Positions 42,922 through 54,982 of a stretch of DNA of 64,000 nt are shown one piece after another (position 1 is the first letter of the stretch; each line of letters begins with the position of its first letter). The stretch covers positions 386,001-450,000 of the forward strand of contig MCGE01000027.1 in assembly GCA_002105175.1 (NCBI GenBank). The letters run 5' to 3'. The stretch comes from Absidia repens (taxonomy: Eukaryota > Mucoromycota > Mucoromycetes > Mucorales > Cunninghamellaceae). The translations under genes were made by a program, and so were the position numbers. Below the pieces are notes generated by a model. That model saw nothing but the letters and a program-made list of their open reading frames with translations. It was not told where the DNA came from and ran no database searches.

Positions 42922-44721
42922 TAGTTTAGGTTGATTTAGTTTAGTTTATTTATTTTGGTTTCCTTTTTAGCTTCCCTGATGTATATTATTTATTGTTTTA
43001 TTTGTTTTGCTTTTATTTGTTTTATCTATTATAATTATCCTTTTTGAAATACTAATAAAAAATGGTTTATTCTTGGCACTTGGATTTGTGAAGCGTTGCA
43101 GTTTTTTCTTTTTGAATTTTATGGGAAATCTATTGAAGTACGAAATGGGTCAAATAATGAGCCATGGGAAGGAATTAAAAATGGTGCCAGTGAATCATCA
43201 TCAAAATCGAAAATTTAAAAAATATGGACATTGGGTGAATGGACCACGCTCGGATCTCCTACTTACTTTGTGGGGAGTATAGGTAGAAAAAGCGGTTTCC
43301 TGAAAATAGGAAGTTGCAAGATAGTGAGGTTTTAAGAGAGATGATTGCGTGCGAACACGAAAACATGAGCGAAATAGTTGGTGTACGAACAGCGTAACTT
43401 TGGGTCTATACTACGGGGCGAATAGAGTCTGTGACCACAATAACTAACTAATAAACGACTCATAAATGATCATTGAGAGGGAAAATGTATCAGGTTACAT
43501 ATTAAAAATGGTTCACCTTTCTCCACTCCCAACTTTTTTTTTTTCTTCAATAATGGTACTCTGTAATCAACTACTGATATATACCTAATACCCCAATTCA
43601 CTTTGCTAAAACCAACGACAGACGTGCCACCCAGCTTTCTGTCATCATCAGCTTTTGTAGGCCATAAAATTACAAATCACACTCTCCTCTCAATTCCCTT
43701 GCAGTATCTGTCCCACTCCAGCACCATACAGTGCAGTGCAATATCTGAATTTCATATTTCTAGAAAAAAAACACTGAGCAGTATTGTATTGACACGCATA
43801 CACGCCTGCTTTTTTCTAGACACATACAATATATATTTATTATGCATACCACTAAGGATGACGTTCTAGCAAAGTCATCTAATACCCAACTCATTTTTTC
43901 CCCAAACAACTAAACGTACATGAAAGTCTAATGGTAAAAAACAAGACATATTTTATTCAGATTGTAGATATAAACCATGGCAACTAAAACTACCCTAAGC
44001 TAATAAAAGCTCCATAGCACCATCTAATCATGAATTTAAAATGGAAGGGTTTCCTCATGCATGTTTGCACTGCATTTTTCAAAATGTCCCTGATTCAAGT
44101 TCTAATACTAATCCAAGATCGCTATGACTTCAATGACTGATGTCCTGAAAGAAAAAGAAAGGTAAAAAAAAGGTGGGTGCTTCAAGTTTATGTGGGCGGG
44201 GTGTGAACTTGATTTTTTTTCCCACCACATCCAGCCAAAACATCTTGAGCCCGACAAATGGCTCCTGTAGGGCGGCTGTCCACCAAAGTGTGAAATAAAG
44301 TAGGAATCAAATACCCTTTCCATCCCAATCCCCCAACACAATGATGCACCATGTTTTTTTCATTTTTTTTTTTTTCATTCGTAAGTATACTTTTACTATG
44401 TCCAACGAGCTACCCAACGAGCTACCCACCGAAATGTGAAATGTCGAAGTCGCCTAACCCCACCAAAGTCGACACTTCAACCACCATTTCCCCTTGGTAT
44501 CCCACCCAGTGAAATTTATGATATCCCAAAAGCTCCAGCAGAGCAAACAGTGTTTATTTTAAAAAAAATAAATATAAAAAAAATTACAAAAACGATGTAA
44601 AAAGCAAAAATGATTGATCTAAACTAAGTAAAGGTGATGAATGACAACACCGGATATATATAAAAAAACCATAACAGAAGCCAGCCATTGGTGTCGTCCA
44701 TCCCAAAGAGCATTAATCATT
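42922..44721. other. Intergenic region with repeat
   Basis: TTTAG-rich 3' flank of the TBC gene with AATAAAAAATGG near 43054, then 800 bp with no recognised feature, then a short-form repeat copy at about 43820-44215. From 44220 to 44720 there is nothing clear. Confidence 0.55.
43820..44215 (-). repeat. Dispersed repeat, short form, copy 9
   Basis: On the minus strand: CACCCCGCCCACATAAAC box, pyrimidine tract, GCGATCTTGGATTAGTATTAG, AAATGCAGTGCAAACATGC, GAGGAAACCCTTCCATTTTA, TTAGCTTAGGGTAGTTTTAG, CTGAATAAAATATGTCTTG at about 43945-43963. Same order as copies 3 and 8. Confidence 0.72.
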
Positions 44722-45486
44722 TTATAATTTTGCCTTGTTGTCAACATACCATGCCATTTCATATTCCTTTTGCTTGAATCCACACTTTTCATAGAAAGGT
44801 ATGTTCTTTTCAGAGCAATCGAGAATCACTAAGCGATTAAAAAAGAGACATCACATTTTTGTCAATCACCTATGTAACTAGCACATTTGCGTTTTTTCTT
44901 TCTATGGTTACCTTTATAACAACCACGTTGAGCGCCAATGTATTTCAAAGCCTGGATAATGCGTAATCCTAATTTCTTGCCTTGTTGATTCCCATCCACA
45001 GCAATATCTTCAATATGACCCACCAATCCATTCTTGTGTACAAATTTTCGTTCAACAAAGATAGTTCCAGCAGCCACCACTACGTCTTTCTTGTCATCGG
45101 TGATAGTGATCGTAAAATCTGAGTTTGGCAAAAAAAACAAAACAAAAAAGAATCAGTAAAGGAGGAGCGTCTATCACTCTGGCCCCCTTTTTAATTTTTA
45201 TGTCCTCGACTTACATTCATGATTGTGTTTCTTCAGGTAGTTGAATTGTTCTATGAAAGAGGAATAATGGTATGGTTAATACAGCCTACTTTCCTTTCAT
45301 ATTAAAGACTTTACCTAACCATTCTTGCTTGGTATGATTGCCAACTTCAGTAAGTACTTCCAAGACCTTTAAAAAGCCGCGTTCATAGTCGTTGCTTCGA
45401 AGAGCACGTAGAGTGTAACCAGCAGGTAGTAGAGATTGTACTTCAGGAGAAAGGAGGGCGTTTTCAAATAGAGTGACTTCAGACAT
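44722..45486 (-). CDS. GNA1: Glucosamine-6-phosphate N-acetyltransferase
   Basis: Four exons on the minus strand, 45486-45315, 45250-45215 (36 nt), 45118-44912 and 44828-44722, sum in phase to 173 aa. This is a GNAT-fold enzyme that acetylates glucosamine-6-phosphate with acetyl-CoA, an essential step to UDP-GlcNAc and hence chitin and N-glycans. Recognisable motifs: GYTLRALRSNDYERGFLKVL, IFVERKFVHKNGLVGHIEDI, VDGNQQGKKLGLRIIQAL (the acetyl-CoA-binding Q/RxxGxG/K loop) and ILDCSEKNIPFYEKCGFKQK, which match GNA1 almost end to end. Cytosolic. Divergent from the acyl-CoA thioesterase gene. Confidence 0.95.
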
Positions 45487-45787
45487 GATGGTTGTAATAA
45501 ACTAATAATAATAATAATAATAAAGAGATGAAAGAAAAGAGAGAAAGTCAAAATAGTATTTATTTTTATACCTTTCTGTCTCCCTAAATCAATTAGTGTG
45601 ATTGACCGCGGAAAACGTGTGTGGACCAAATTCATCGCATCTCATCCGCGGAAGAGCTATAAATAATTTCAGCCAATCGACAATTATTTATTTGTTCAAA
45701 CACCGCTTTTTTCTGGACCAAAAAAAAAAAAAAAATGTCACTTATCCATCACTGCTTTTTTCAATTTTCTCATTTCCTTTTAGATTT
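45487..45787. promoter_or_regulatory. Shared promoter region, GNA1 and thioesterase
   Basis: 301 bp between divergent ATGs. Contains an (AAT)n microsatellite at about 45503-45523 and a poly(A) run at 45720-45735. A GACCGCGGAAAACG patch lies at 45603-45616 and a partial repeat of it, CATCCGCGGAAG, at 45645-45656. Confidence 0.45.
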
Positions 45788-47485
45788 ATGCCATTTTCTT
45801 TTCAAACTGCTTTTCAAACTCTACGGTCCTTGTGGCTGAAAGCCTTCCTCTTTGTTACTGAACCTGTTTTTAGGTTTTTACTGCCTGATCCTTACACCAA
45901 TGCCGGTAATAAACGGGTGGAAAAAAAACTTGTCCATCAAAGCAAAGTGACCATGACGGAAATTGTAACTGCTGCTCATGTCAATATCTTGGATGTTGCC
46001 TTCGCTGGAACTATTCTTAGTTGGATAGATATCGCGGCTGGTATTGCAGCGAAAAGACATTCTTCCGTACCTGCGTAAGTGAGGAAAAAAAAAAAAAAGA
46101 GTTTATTTATTACATACTTATCTTCTGTGAATAATTTAGTGTGACCCGTTCTGTGGATGCTGTTGCATTTTTACGACCTGTCAAGAAAGGGGATATTGTA
46201 AGCAGAATACAAGGAAATATGGACTTCTTTTGTTTATTCAATTAATATCATGGGTTTACTTATCATTCTTCTTGATTCTCATCTAGCTAAAAATTCAAGC
46301 TACAGTGAACAAGAGTTGGAAGTCTTCGATGGAAGTGGGCGTTAAAGTGGAAGCAGAATCACCATTATCAAATGAACGAATTTTTGTAGCACATGCTTAC
46401 CTCACTTTTGTTGCGCTCTCTCCCAGAACACCAAAAACATATCTTGGCAAACAATTTATTCAATACCAACCTATAGCAGTACCTCATATTGAACCGACTT
46501 CACCGGTAGAAATACGACGGTTCGAGATGGCAGAACAACGACGACAAGCGCGACTCTCCCGACAACCCAATAAGCCTGACCATACTATTATTCGTGAAAC
46601 CATGTGCGCCTATTCTCAAGGTCTCAATTTGAAGCAAGGTCAAGATGCCATCATTCAATCTCATCCAGCCTTTGTTCCTCATACTATGATGCGTTCTGAA
46701 AATGACAACGACAACGACAACGATGACGATGACGACAACAACGATGATCGTCGTCCAACATTTCGCAATCATCAACGGCGATATTCAATGGATCCTAAAA
46801 TGTTACAACCAGTCAAGTCTATGGAAACAGAGGATTCGTTTGCTGAAGTGGTGAAACTCGTCATGCCTAATCATGCCAACTCCCTCTCTATCTGCTTTGG
46901 TGGTCAGATCATTTCTTGGATGGAACTGTGTGCTCTTAGTAGTGCCAATCGATTGGCCAAAGCTTATCTATTGGCTGCAAGGTAACACAAAAAAAACTGT
47001 CAGAAAAAAAGGCGCTGGGTAAACCTGATTTTGTATTTTTTTTTTTTGGCTTTCCAATAGCATTGATTCCTTAAATTTTATTCGATCCACTCGAATTGGC
47101 GATGTGGTGACTATCCGATCTATTGTATCAAGAACCTATACATCGTCCATGGAAGTCTATGTAACTGTGGAAGCAGGTAGTTACATAAGGAAACATAATA
47201 TGGGAATCTTCAATATGGTATATACTGATGATGAATTTTTTTTTTTTTTGTTTTTTCTAAATAGAGAACTTGCAAACGGGCGAAGTTCAATTTACAAATG
47301 ATGGCTTCTTTACCATTACTGCTGTCGACAAAGAATTGGTGCCTGTTGTTATTCCTCGGGTCATTCCTCAAACGCAAGCTGAAGTCGATCTTTATGAAGA
47401 AGGCAACGACCGACGACGCAAACGGTTATTACATAGGAAAGAATTATTACAAATATTAGATAGCCATTCCCCAGCTTTGAAATAA
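45788..47485 (+). CDS. Acyl-CoA thioesterase with two hotdog domains
   Basis: Five exons, 45788-46074, 46140-46197, 46287-46981, 47061-47176 and 47265-47485, give 458 aa in phase. Two ACOT-type hotdog domains are visible. The first has AAHVNILDVAFAGTILSWIDIAAGIAAKRHS then VDAVAFLRPVKKGDI. The second has MPNHANSLSICFGGQIISWMEL then IDSLNFIRSTRIGDVVTI. This architecture matches ACOT7/11/12-type acyl-CoA thioesterases, which cut acyl-CoA to free fatty acid and CoA. Between the domains is an unusual acidic Asp/Asn repeat (about 263-276). The N-terminal ~35 residues may be a targeting or membrane segment. Chain-length preference cannot be read from sequence. Confidence 0.88.
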
Positions 47486-47540
47486 AGAAAATTCCCCAAA
47501 TTATTTTTATATTTGATCGTCTTTTTTTTTTTTTTGTTGC

Positions 47541-47577
47541 TCAGAACATGCGGTGGCTGAATTTGAGTCATAGCGGC

Positions 47578-47620
<43 letters not shown>
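47541..47620. repeat. 40-nt poly(T) tract in MTD1 promoter
   Basis: An uninterrupted T run of about 40 nt at 47579-47618, with the thioesterase stop 94 bp upstream and the MTD1 ATG 100 bp downstream. Poly(dA:dT) tracts of this kind exclude nucleosomes in fungal promoters. The exact length may be an assembly estimate. Confidence 0.7.
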
Positions 47621-47718
47621 ACAAAAATCTCTGTTCGCCTTCTTTTTTTTTTTCTTCTTCTAGTTTTATCTACTCCAACCCCACTTATTGTCTATTTGGT
47701 TCTTTTTATTCCAAAAAT

Positions 47719-49044
47719 ATGCCTGTCTCTTGCAAAACCGTACTTGCCTCCAAAGTGTCTGCTTCTTTTAGGTAAATGTTAAAGAGTGAATGGGTAGTGG
47801 GAGGCTATTATCACCTGTCAGTTTTATATCAAGGAAAGAGGTCTCAAATACTAACAGTTTCGTCATTCTTCTTCTTTATTTTATTATTACTTGGATTTTT
47901 AGAGAGCAAATGAAAAAGGATATCAAGGAACGCAATATTTGCCCGAAGCTGGTCGGATTCCTTGCCAATGAAGATCCCGCTGCCATAAAATATGCAGAAT
48001 GGACCGCGAAGACTTGCGCTGAAACTGGTGTCGCTTTTGAACTTCGTAAAGTGGACAAGCAAGACTTGGAAGAAAAGATTACCGAAGCTAACGACGAAAA
48101 GGAGGTCAATGGTATCATGGTGTACTATCCTGTCTTTGGTGGTAAACAGGTAAGGGTTTATCAAAGTGGCTATGGCCACGATTGGCGATTATACACTGGG
48201 GTGTGTTCAATACTGTATTCTGATCTTCACCTCTCTCCTTCCTTACATATATCTTTAGGATCTTTATCTCCAAAGTTGTGTTAGCACATTAAAGGATGTT
48301 GAAGGTCTTTGCCACAAGTTTGTATACAACGTCTATCACAACATTCGTTATATGGATGAAACCGAGACAATGAAGTGTATTATTCCCTGTACACCTCTTG
48401 CTTGTGTGAAGGTAAAATCAAAGTGTAAAAACTTTATGTGACAATAGTAATGCGCTAACAACTTTTTCATAGATTCTCGAATATATTGGTGTTTATAATG
48501 CTGTTCTTCCTTATGGCAACCGTTTATATGGACGAACCATTACTGTTGTCAATCGAAGTGAAATTGTAGGTCGACCTTTGGCAGCCATGTTGGCTAACGA
48601 TGGTGCCAGAGTTTACTCTGTTGATGTGAACGGTATTCAATTATTTACTCGCGGATCTGGTATCAGGTTGACTGCACACAAGGTAGAAGATATTGACGCC
48701 AAGGTGGAAGACGTGGTACCTCAATCGGATGTAGTGATTACTGGTAAGAAATCTTGTTTCTGAATTTTGTTTTTAAACTGTACTTATTTTTTCTTTTCGG
48801 GTTGTGGACGCAATGTGACTATGATATAGGTGTGCCTACTCCAAAGTATAAAATGCCCACCTCTTTATTGAAGGACGGTGTGATTGCGATCAACTTTTCC
48901 TCATCTGCCAACTTTGAAGATGATATCAAGTCCAAGGCCTCAATCTTCGTACCTTCAGTTGGAAAGGTAACCGTAGCCATGTTGGAACGCAACCTGTTAC
49001 GTCTTCATGATTATCAAAACGATCTTTTAGAACAAAAGAAATAG
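47719..49044 (+). CDS. MTD1: NAD-dependent methylenetetrahydrofolate dehydrogenase
   Basis: Five exons, 47719-47771, 47903-48149, 48259-48411, 48473-48743 and 48830-49044, 312 aa, close to yeast Mtd1 (320 aa). It oxidises 5,10-methylene-THF to 5,10-methenyl-THF with NAD+ in cytosolic one-carbon metabolism. Seen in sequence: LVGFLANEDPAAIKYAEWTAKTCAE, the dinucleotide-binding loop ITVVNRSEIVGRPLAAML, and VEDVVPQSDVVITGVPTPKYK. It has the distinctive monofunctional MTD1 form rather than the MTHFD1 trifunctional one. The start ATG is in a weak AT-rich context. CAATAAAA near 49098 fits its poly(A) signal. Confidence 0.95.
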
Positions 49045-51141
49045 TTATATAGCTTTAGATTACCTCTTCCTCATTTTTTTTTTTTTTACATATTTTCAAT
49101 AAAAAACCATAATTTGCTATTTGCCTTTCTTGAAACTCCTTTTTTTTGAAAAGAATGTCTTATGATAGTACATACTGTGGTGGAACTTTTTTTTAAAATG
49201 CTACTGCGTGATGCCATTTTCTGGCATTTGTCTATTGCTCAGTTATAAGTGAAAATATTGTTAAACTAGATTCTAAAAGGATATCGTTTTAGCATGTTCG
49301 ATTACCATGGTTTGAGTCTACACCCTGATTTCAAAAATCGCCGCCTTGCATGATTCATTTCATGACTGCCAAAAACGGTATATGGCGTATTTCGGGCTGA
49401 TGCTAGATTTGACGGTGTGTGTGTGTGTGTATGTGGAATGTATGGGGAGGGGATGGGTATCGTATTGTAGAACACAGTACCTACAGTTAACATCACGTTA
49501 GATAAGCTAGTACAGCCTCAAAGGGTAAGCTACGCAACGGCGAGAGACAACTATTCTACAGTGACGGGATTAAGTAAACTAGGTAGGACTATTACATTTT
49601 GTCTAAACGGCACCGTTATACTGCTGATGATATTTAGTGGTGTTGATTATTGTCATGAGAAGAGAACCGCCATGATGACAGTTATAAAAAAACCAAACTC
49701 TTTGCGAAAGACCAAACCTAATTCAAATGCCGCCCACGTGGATTTTTATTTACGCTTCCCTCCTATTTCTTTTTTTTTCACCATTCAACTTCTATGGGGT
49801 TATTTTGGACTTGGAATAGTGTCAGGACTAGTTTCGAAGGGTTTTCTGCTCAGGGATTACAACATGCATGGGGAAACCCTTTCATTTCGGATTCAGGATT
49901 TTGAAACTTGTTTGGCTTTTGGAGTCTTCATTAGCTTAGTTTAGTGTTAGTTTGCCCATAGTTTACATCCATATCGGAATAAAATAAATCGCTTTTTACT
50001 TGACTCAATGAATTATGTCCCACTAGTGCCTTTCATGTTTTGTGAAGTAGATCCCTAGCTTGCTACCATCATTCTCTTTAGATTAGTGTTGACTGCTGTT
50101 GTGCATCAATAAAAGATATCCGTTTAACCTATCTCATGGGTTGTATATTATATTAGCTTCCTTCTTACAGTTGACCTTTAATACTAGGGCTGGTAACTTT
50201 TTAGTCCTCCTCTTGTCTCCCGCATGCTACCTCCATCGGTACATGAACCAGCACCTTTAGGTTAGTATATGCCATATCGCATCAATAAAATATGTTCTTT
50301 TTATGTACCATACTTACGACTCATTAGATAATAAGCAATTTCATAATTGTGAGTTCTTTGTGAGTATCCTACCATACACCTTCATTCTAACCCTCCCACT
50401 ATGACTACTTTCTCCCCTGGTCCTAGCGACTACCTTGATAGTTCTAGATCAGTTTATATGCAACATGGCCCTATTACTACTCTATCATTCATATTAATCA
50501 ACCTAGACCGTACTCTCAGCGTAGCCTCCACTAAACTAAACATACCACTCTCTTTTTTTTTTTTTTTTTTTTTTTTTTGATATGCCAAATTTCATCAAAA
50601 GACGCACTTCAGCAATGTCTCCCCTCTCCATTAGATCAACTCTTTGGCAATATGAGAATACGTAACTTAGTTCATGCTGAGCTGTACCATACAGTACTAT
50701 CTCATCATAGAAATGCTGATAGAAGCGAATTGTATTCATCTGTTTATTTATATTATTATTACCATGCAACAAAGAAGCGTGTCTATTATATATACAATGA
50801 TTTTTTTAAAAGGGTTCTATATCTAATACATCCAGCACAGCTTACATCTTCTTCACTTAATCCAATATCCATCCAAATCAATATAAACTACATATTTCAA
50901 CACAAACCGCTCATTTTAACATAATTCACGCATTGTAACACAATCCATTCATTTCAGCATAATCAAGGCATTTCGATACAGTAATAGAAAAAAAAGAATG
51001 ACATGTTTATTTTTAAATGATGAATATTATAATATTGATATCAAAAGAATAATAAAAAAAAAAGGAAGGGGATGGTGCTATTATAAACTACAATAACTAT
51101 ACTACTATTTGACTAATACTAGCTATGTCTACTATCAACAT
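49045..51141. other. Gene-free stretch with a long repeat
   Basis: 2.1 kb between two converging genes. Most is a long-form repeat copy, plus a GT microsatellite at 49415-49431 and a poly(T) run at 50552-50578. No coding frame recognised. Confidence 0.6.
49400..50760 (+). repeat. Dispersed repeat, long form, copy 10
   Basis: Upstream part shared with copy 7 (CGTTAGATAAGCTAGTA, CAACTATTCTACAGTGACGG). Then CCGCCCACGTGGATTTTTATTT (49730-49751), pyrimidine tract, TTCACCATTCAACTTCTATG, GTGTCAGGACTAGTTTCGAAG, GCATGGGGAAACCCTTTCATT, GAATAAAATAAATCG (49978), CAATAAAAGATATCC (50107) and CAATAAAATATGTTC (50283). The E-box core is best preserved here. Confidence 0.75.
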
Positions 51142-52537
51142 CTATTGACTACGAGCGAACTCGACCCTGAGAATGAGATTGTCGTAACCATAACCGTTGA
51201 CAGCTTGTTGAGCACGTTCAGCATCCTCCCGATCAGCAAAAGAGACGAAGGCAAAACCTTTACACATCCGGGTTTCACGGTCACGAGCCAAAAAGACACG
51301 AGTGATGCTACCAAAGCGACGGAAGAGATCATGAATATCGTTGTCGACCACATCTTCAGACAAGTTGGTAACACGTAAGGTACAGTTGTCATCTCGTCGG
51401 TCGTCACGCATAGATTCACCAGCAGGACCAGCACCAGCACCAGCAGCCTTATTACGGAGATGGGGAGGAGTGTATTTGCTAGGGCCACCGGCGGCAGCAG
51501 AGGAAGCGTCGTTGGCACCAGATGCATCAGAAGTTTCCATTTTGACAGATTCCAAGGAATTTGCGATTTCGTCCAAAGGTTGCAACGTATCTTTGTATGG
51601 ACATTTGGATGTGAAATGTTCTCCTTTACAGATACGGCACATGATGTTCTTGGATTTGAGTTGGCTTCGTACTTTGTCTTGGGCTTCTTCGGCTGCTGCG
51701 GTTTCAACGCTCTATATTAGAAAAAAAAAAGGGAAGGCAACATGATCAATCAATCTGTATATCGGGGCAACAAATCATTCATCACATCGTTTCCTCGGGC
51801 GTCCTTCTCTCCCACACCCCACACCCCTTTTCTTACCTTTCCGGTCTTGGATCCCAACTTTAATGGAATATTTTCACCAATCGTAGTGGTTGATAGATCA
51901 GGTCCGGCCTTGTTACCTTGTTCTTCACCAAACTTGGCCCACTTCTTTCGTTGAGCTACAGATTTGTTGACATGTTCGGTCTTCAGGGTAGATCGGAGTT
52001 TGCGAGTAATCTGTCAAAATGATTAAACAATGAATATGTTGAGTTACTGGTCCATTGACACACCGCATATCCACTCACAGTAATATGGTCCTAGTCCTCT
52101 TTCATTGTCAATATTTACCTTAACCTTCTTTCCAGCATCGTTTTCCTTGTATTCAACAATATGCTTGATGCCGTTTTCGTCAGTGAATACCTTGGATTGA
52201 TAGGGATCTAAGAGTAAAAAATAGATAGATATATCAAGGATCAGTAACAATAGCAACAAGATGAATCGATGGTTTTTTATTATTATTATTATTAGTAGTA
52301 GTAATTTTGCCTACCTTCGTCTTCAATATCGTCGGCCCAAGATGATTTGGTTTGCATTCTAATAGAAAACAAGTTGAAAAGGAAAATGTGTAAGGTGAGT
52401 ATATATGTAGAGTCAATCAAAATATGTGCACAATAGAAAGAGAGCACAGATATATAGCAAGAACGATAAATATATAATCAGTTGTTATCGCTTTTCTTAT
52501 TAGACATCGACAGAAGAATTCAAACTTACGTGTTCAT
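51142..52537 (-). CDS. TIF35: Translation initiation factor eIF3 subunit g
   Basis: Exons on the minus strand: 52537-52530 (8 nt), 52358-52315, 52207-52119, 52010-51837 and 51711-51142, 294 aa. The tiny first exon is inferred from a consensus ATGAACAC/GTAAGT; if it is not used, the ATG at 52357 gives 291 aa. The protein starts with the family's WADDIEDE, has a CCHC zinc knuckle (CRICKGEHFTSKCPYK), and ends with an RRM (CTLRVTNLSEDVVDNDIHDLF, CKGFAFVSFADREDAERA). eIF3g is an RNA-binding subunit of eIF3 that acts in scanning and reinitiation. It shares a 233-bp promoter with uS11. Confidence 0.94.
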
Positions 52538-52770
52538 GACAGTATATACAGTTATGCTCAGGGAAAAAAATAAATAAGAGAAACGCAAAAAAAAAAAAAA
52601 AAGTGGGTGCCTTTGTTTGTGACAAGCGACTTGAGCGACAAAAAAAAAAAAAAAAATCAAAGCCGCCCACCCACCAAGACCATAAAATAATTTTGAATGT
52701 CCGTCTTGAGCGCATTCAATAAAGTGTGAGGGGCCGTACCACCTATTGTTCTTTCTCTTTTGAAATCATC
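52538..52770. promoter_or_regulatory. Bidirectional promoter, eIF3g and uS11
   Basis: 233 bp between two divergent translation genes. It has two poly(A) runs (about 52590-52604 and 52640-52656) and CCGCCCAC at 52663-52670, the same octamer that heads the dispersed repeat copies. CATTCAATAAAGTGTGAGGGG lies nearer uS11. Co-regulation is inferred from layout only. Confidence 0.55.
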
Positions 52771-53430
52771 ATGGTAAGCACCTATGCCTATTTACTTGAA
52801 AATTATGGAAACATCGATAGTATTTAATGAATCAACATATAAATACATTGGATGCAACGGATAGAAGGATGATGGAGTTAATGAGATAGATGGATGAATG
52901 GATGAATGGCATCAAAGAAATAATGGTCAGATGGATACTGATATACCCTTTTTTTTTTTTTTTTTTTTGACGTTAATTAGTCCAAGCGTGCTATCGCCAA
53001 GAAGCCTGTTGAAACTGTGACCCTCGGTCCCCAAGTCCGTGAAGGTGAACTCGTTTTCGGTGTTGCTCACATCTTCGCCTCCTTCAACGATACCTTTGTT
53101 CACGTTACCGATCTTTCTGGCCGTGAAACCATCTCCCGTGTTACTGGTGGTATGAAGGTCAAGGCTGATCGTGATGAATCTTCTCCTTACGCTGCTATGT
53201 TGGCTGCTCAAGATGTTGCTGCCAAGTGCAAGGAACTCGGTATCAACGCTCTCCATGTCAAGATCCGTGCTACCGGTGGTACTGGTGTCAAGACCCCTGG
53301 TCCTGGTGGTCAAAGTGCTCTCCGTGCTCTTGCCCGTGCTGGTATGCGCATTGGTCGTATTGAAGATACTACTCCTATCCCCACTGATAGCACCAGAAGA
53401 AAGGGTGGTCGTCGTGGTCGTCGTCTCTAG
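52771..53430 (+). CDS. RPS14: 40S ribosomal protein uS11 (S14)
   Basis: Exon 1 is only the start codon (52771-52773); after a 207-nt intron, exon 2 (52981-53430) encodes the rest, 150 aa, the usual size. Recognisable throughout: [65 protein letters not shown] and the basic C-terminus [11 protein letters not shown], which in yeast is needed for 20S pre-rRNA maturation. Part of the small-subunit platform. Codon use is strongly biased to C-ending codons (GTC, ATC, CGT/CGC), as expected of a highly expressed gene. AATAAA at 53505-53510 fits its poly(A) signal. Confidence 0.98.
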
Positions 53431-54982
53431 ATTTCCCAAGGCGGATCCTTCCTTTTTTTTACTTACACACAATTTTATCATTGACTTCTTTATTCCAATT
53501 TTTCAATAAAGAATTTCTCATGTGATTGTTTTATGATATATGTTATTGATGAATATGGGGGTGGGTGGGATGAAATTGATGGGGGGGGTTTTACATTGAC
53601 AATGGTATAATGGAGTGGGACGGTGAATGAATTTTATCTCTGTCGCATGAACATTGAACCTCTTTTTTTTTATGAAAAAAATTGACGAGGTAGAGTCATC
53701 CTTCGTTATCCTTCTGGTTTTTAGTGCAATGGTATCTCTTTGCAAGTAGAAGAAAAATAAAAGTTGATTTATACACACCAGTGTGGCTAACGCCTTTTTT
53801 TACTGCTTTGGTAGATACGTGAGGTGTATAGGTTGGACGTGAACAGGAATATTGAATAACGATTTATCAGGTAATATATATATATATGAAATGTGTTTGA
53901 ATTGTTGTTATATGTTATTTACTTGTACTTTTTTAGTAAAGAAAGGGATTTTGGATGATAGCAAGACAATTCCCTCTTGTGTGAGCTATATTTGGTACAA
54001 ATCTCCACATCATGTCCTCTTTACGGTAAAAAAGAAAGAAAGAATAAACCGATGTTTTCATTGTAGCAGTGTACGTACTTATCTGAATTGGATCATTCTC
54101 ATTCTATCTTTAGGTTTCGTTTGCGATTCTTTATTGCGTTTATCTCGGCGTTTCCTCGGACAATGATGGGATGTCCGGGCGTTTTGGTAAGATATATACA
54201 ATGAATGATTGCTATGCTGATGAATTTTCGCTTTAGATTTAAAAGTCAGTCGGTTCATCACTGCACAACGCCAACGGTGGTGACATTCTTACCGCCCTGT
54301 ACATAGCGTGACATTAATGACTACCAATTTTACTGTTATGAACGGAGACAGTGGACGCCATTGAATTTATTATCTGATTACAGATTTCAGGATTAAAGGT
54401 AAGCCGCAAAAAAAAAAAAAAAGTTAGGTGGAAGGACTAATAAGAAAAATAAATGGTCGATAGGTTGCTACCAATGTATCTCTGGATGGACTGAAATTGT
54501 ATACCATTATTGGTAAGGTGTGTATGGCAGTGCAGAAATATTGGAAAACAAGGGTATGAAGAATACAGGTGAGAACGGGGATTTAGGGTTTACGGTTGGC
54601 CTGGATCAGAACTGCATTCCTTACTCACTCTTTATCGTTCTTTTGAATTATGTATAGCTGCTTGGAATCCTTGTATAGAAATGCTCAAAGATGCCATTTA
54701 GTTTTGAAACATTGAATATTAAGAAATGATTTGTGTCAAACTCGGCTCTGTGGCAAATTATGTATGTGTACTAAGATGATGAACATTCATGGACTGGTGG
54801 TGAGAGGTGTTCATCAGCATTGATGAATTTGAATTTCCGCCGACGGGATTTGGATTGGTAGGTTCTACAAAATTTGGCTTTCATTTTCCCATTGCTGTCT
54901 ATTCTTTTCCTTCTTTCTCTCACTCTCTCATAAAAAATATATTTATCTTTTTCTTCTTGCAATAGTTATTTATTCTTCTACA
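53431..54982. other. Intergenic region, no supported gene
   Basis: 1.5 kb. A frame at 53852-54166 includes splice-like sites and a phrase DDSKTIPSCVSY but no recognisable domain. CAATAG with a pyrimidine tract at 54895-54966 may be the leader (or a 5' UTR intron end) of the SURF4 gene. Nothing else recognised. Confidence 0.45.

Noticed and set aside
52774..52980. C/D-box snoRNA inside the uS11 intron (GATGATGG ... CTGA)
   Set aside because: The C box is imperfect, no convincing terminal stem pairs around the boxes, and no guide target could be checked.
53852..54166. Possible gene with the phrase DDSKTIPSCVSY, faintly Hsp70-like
   Set aside because: Only one short phrase; no ATP-binding motifs and the splice-like sites do not build a coherent protein.
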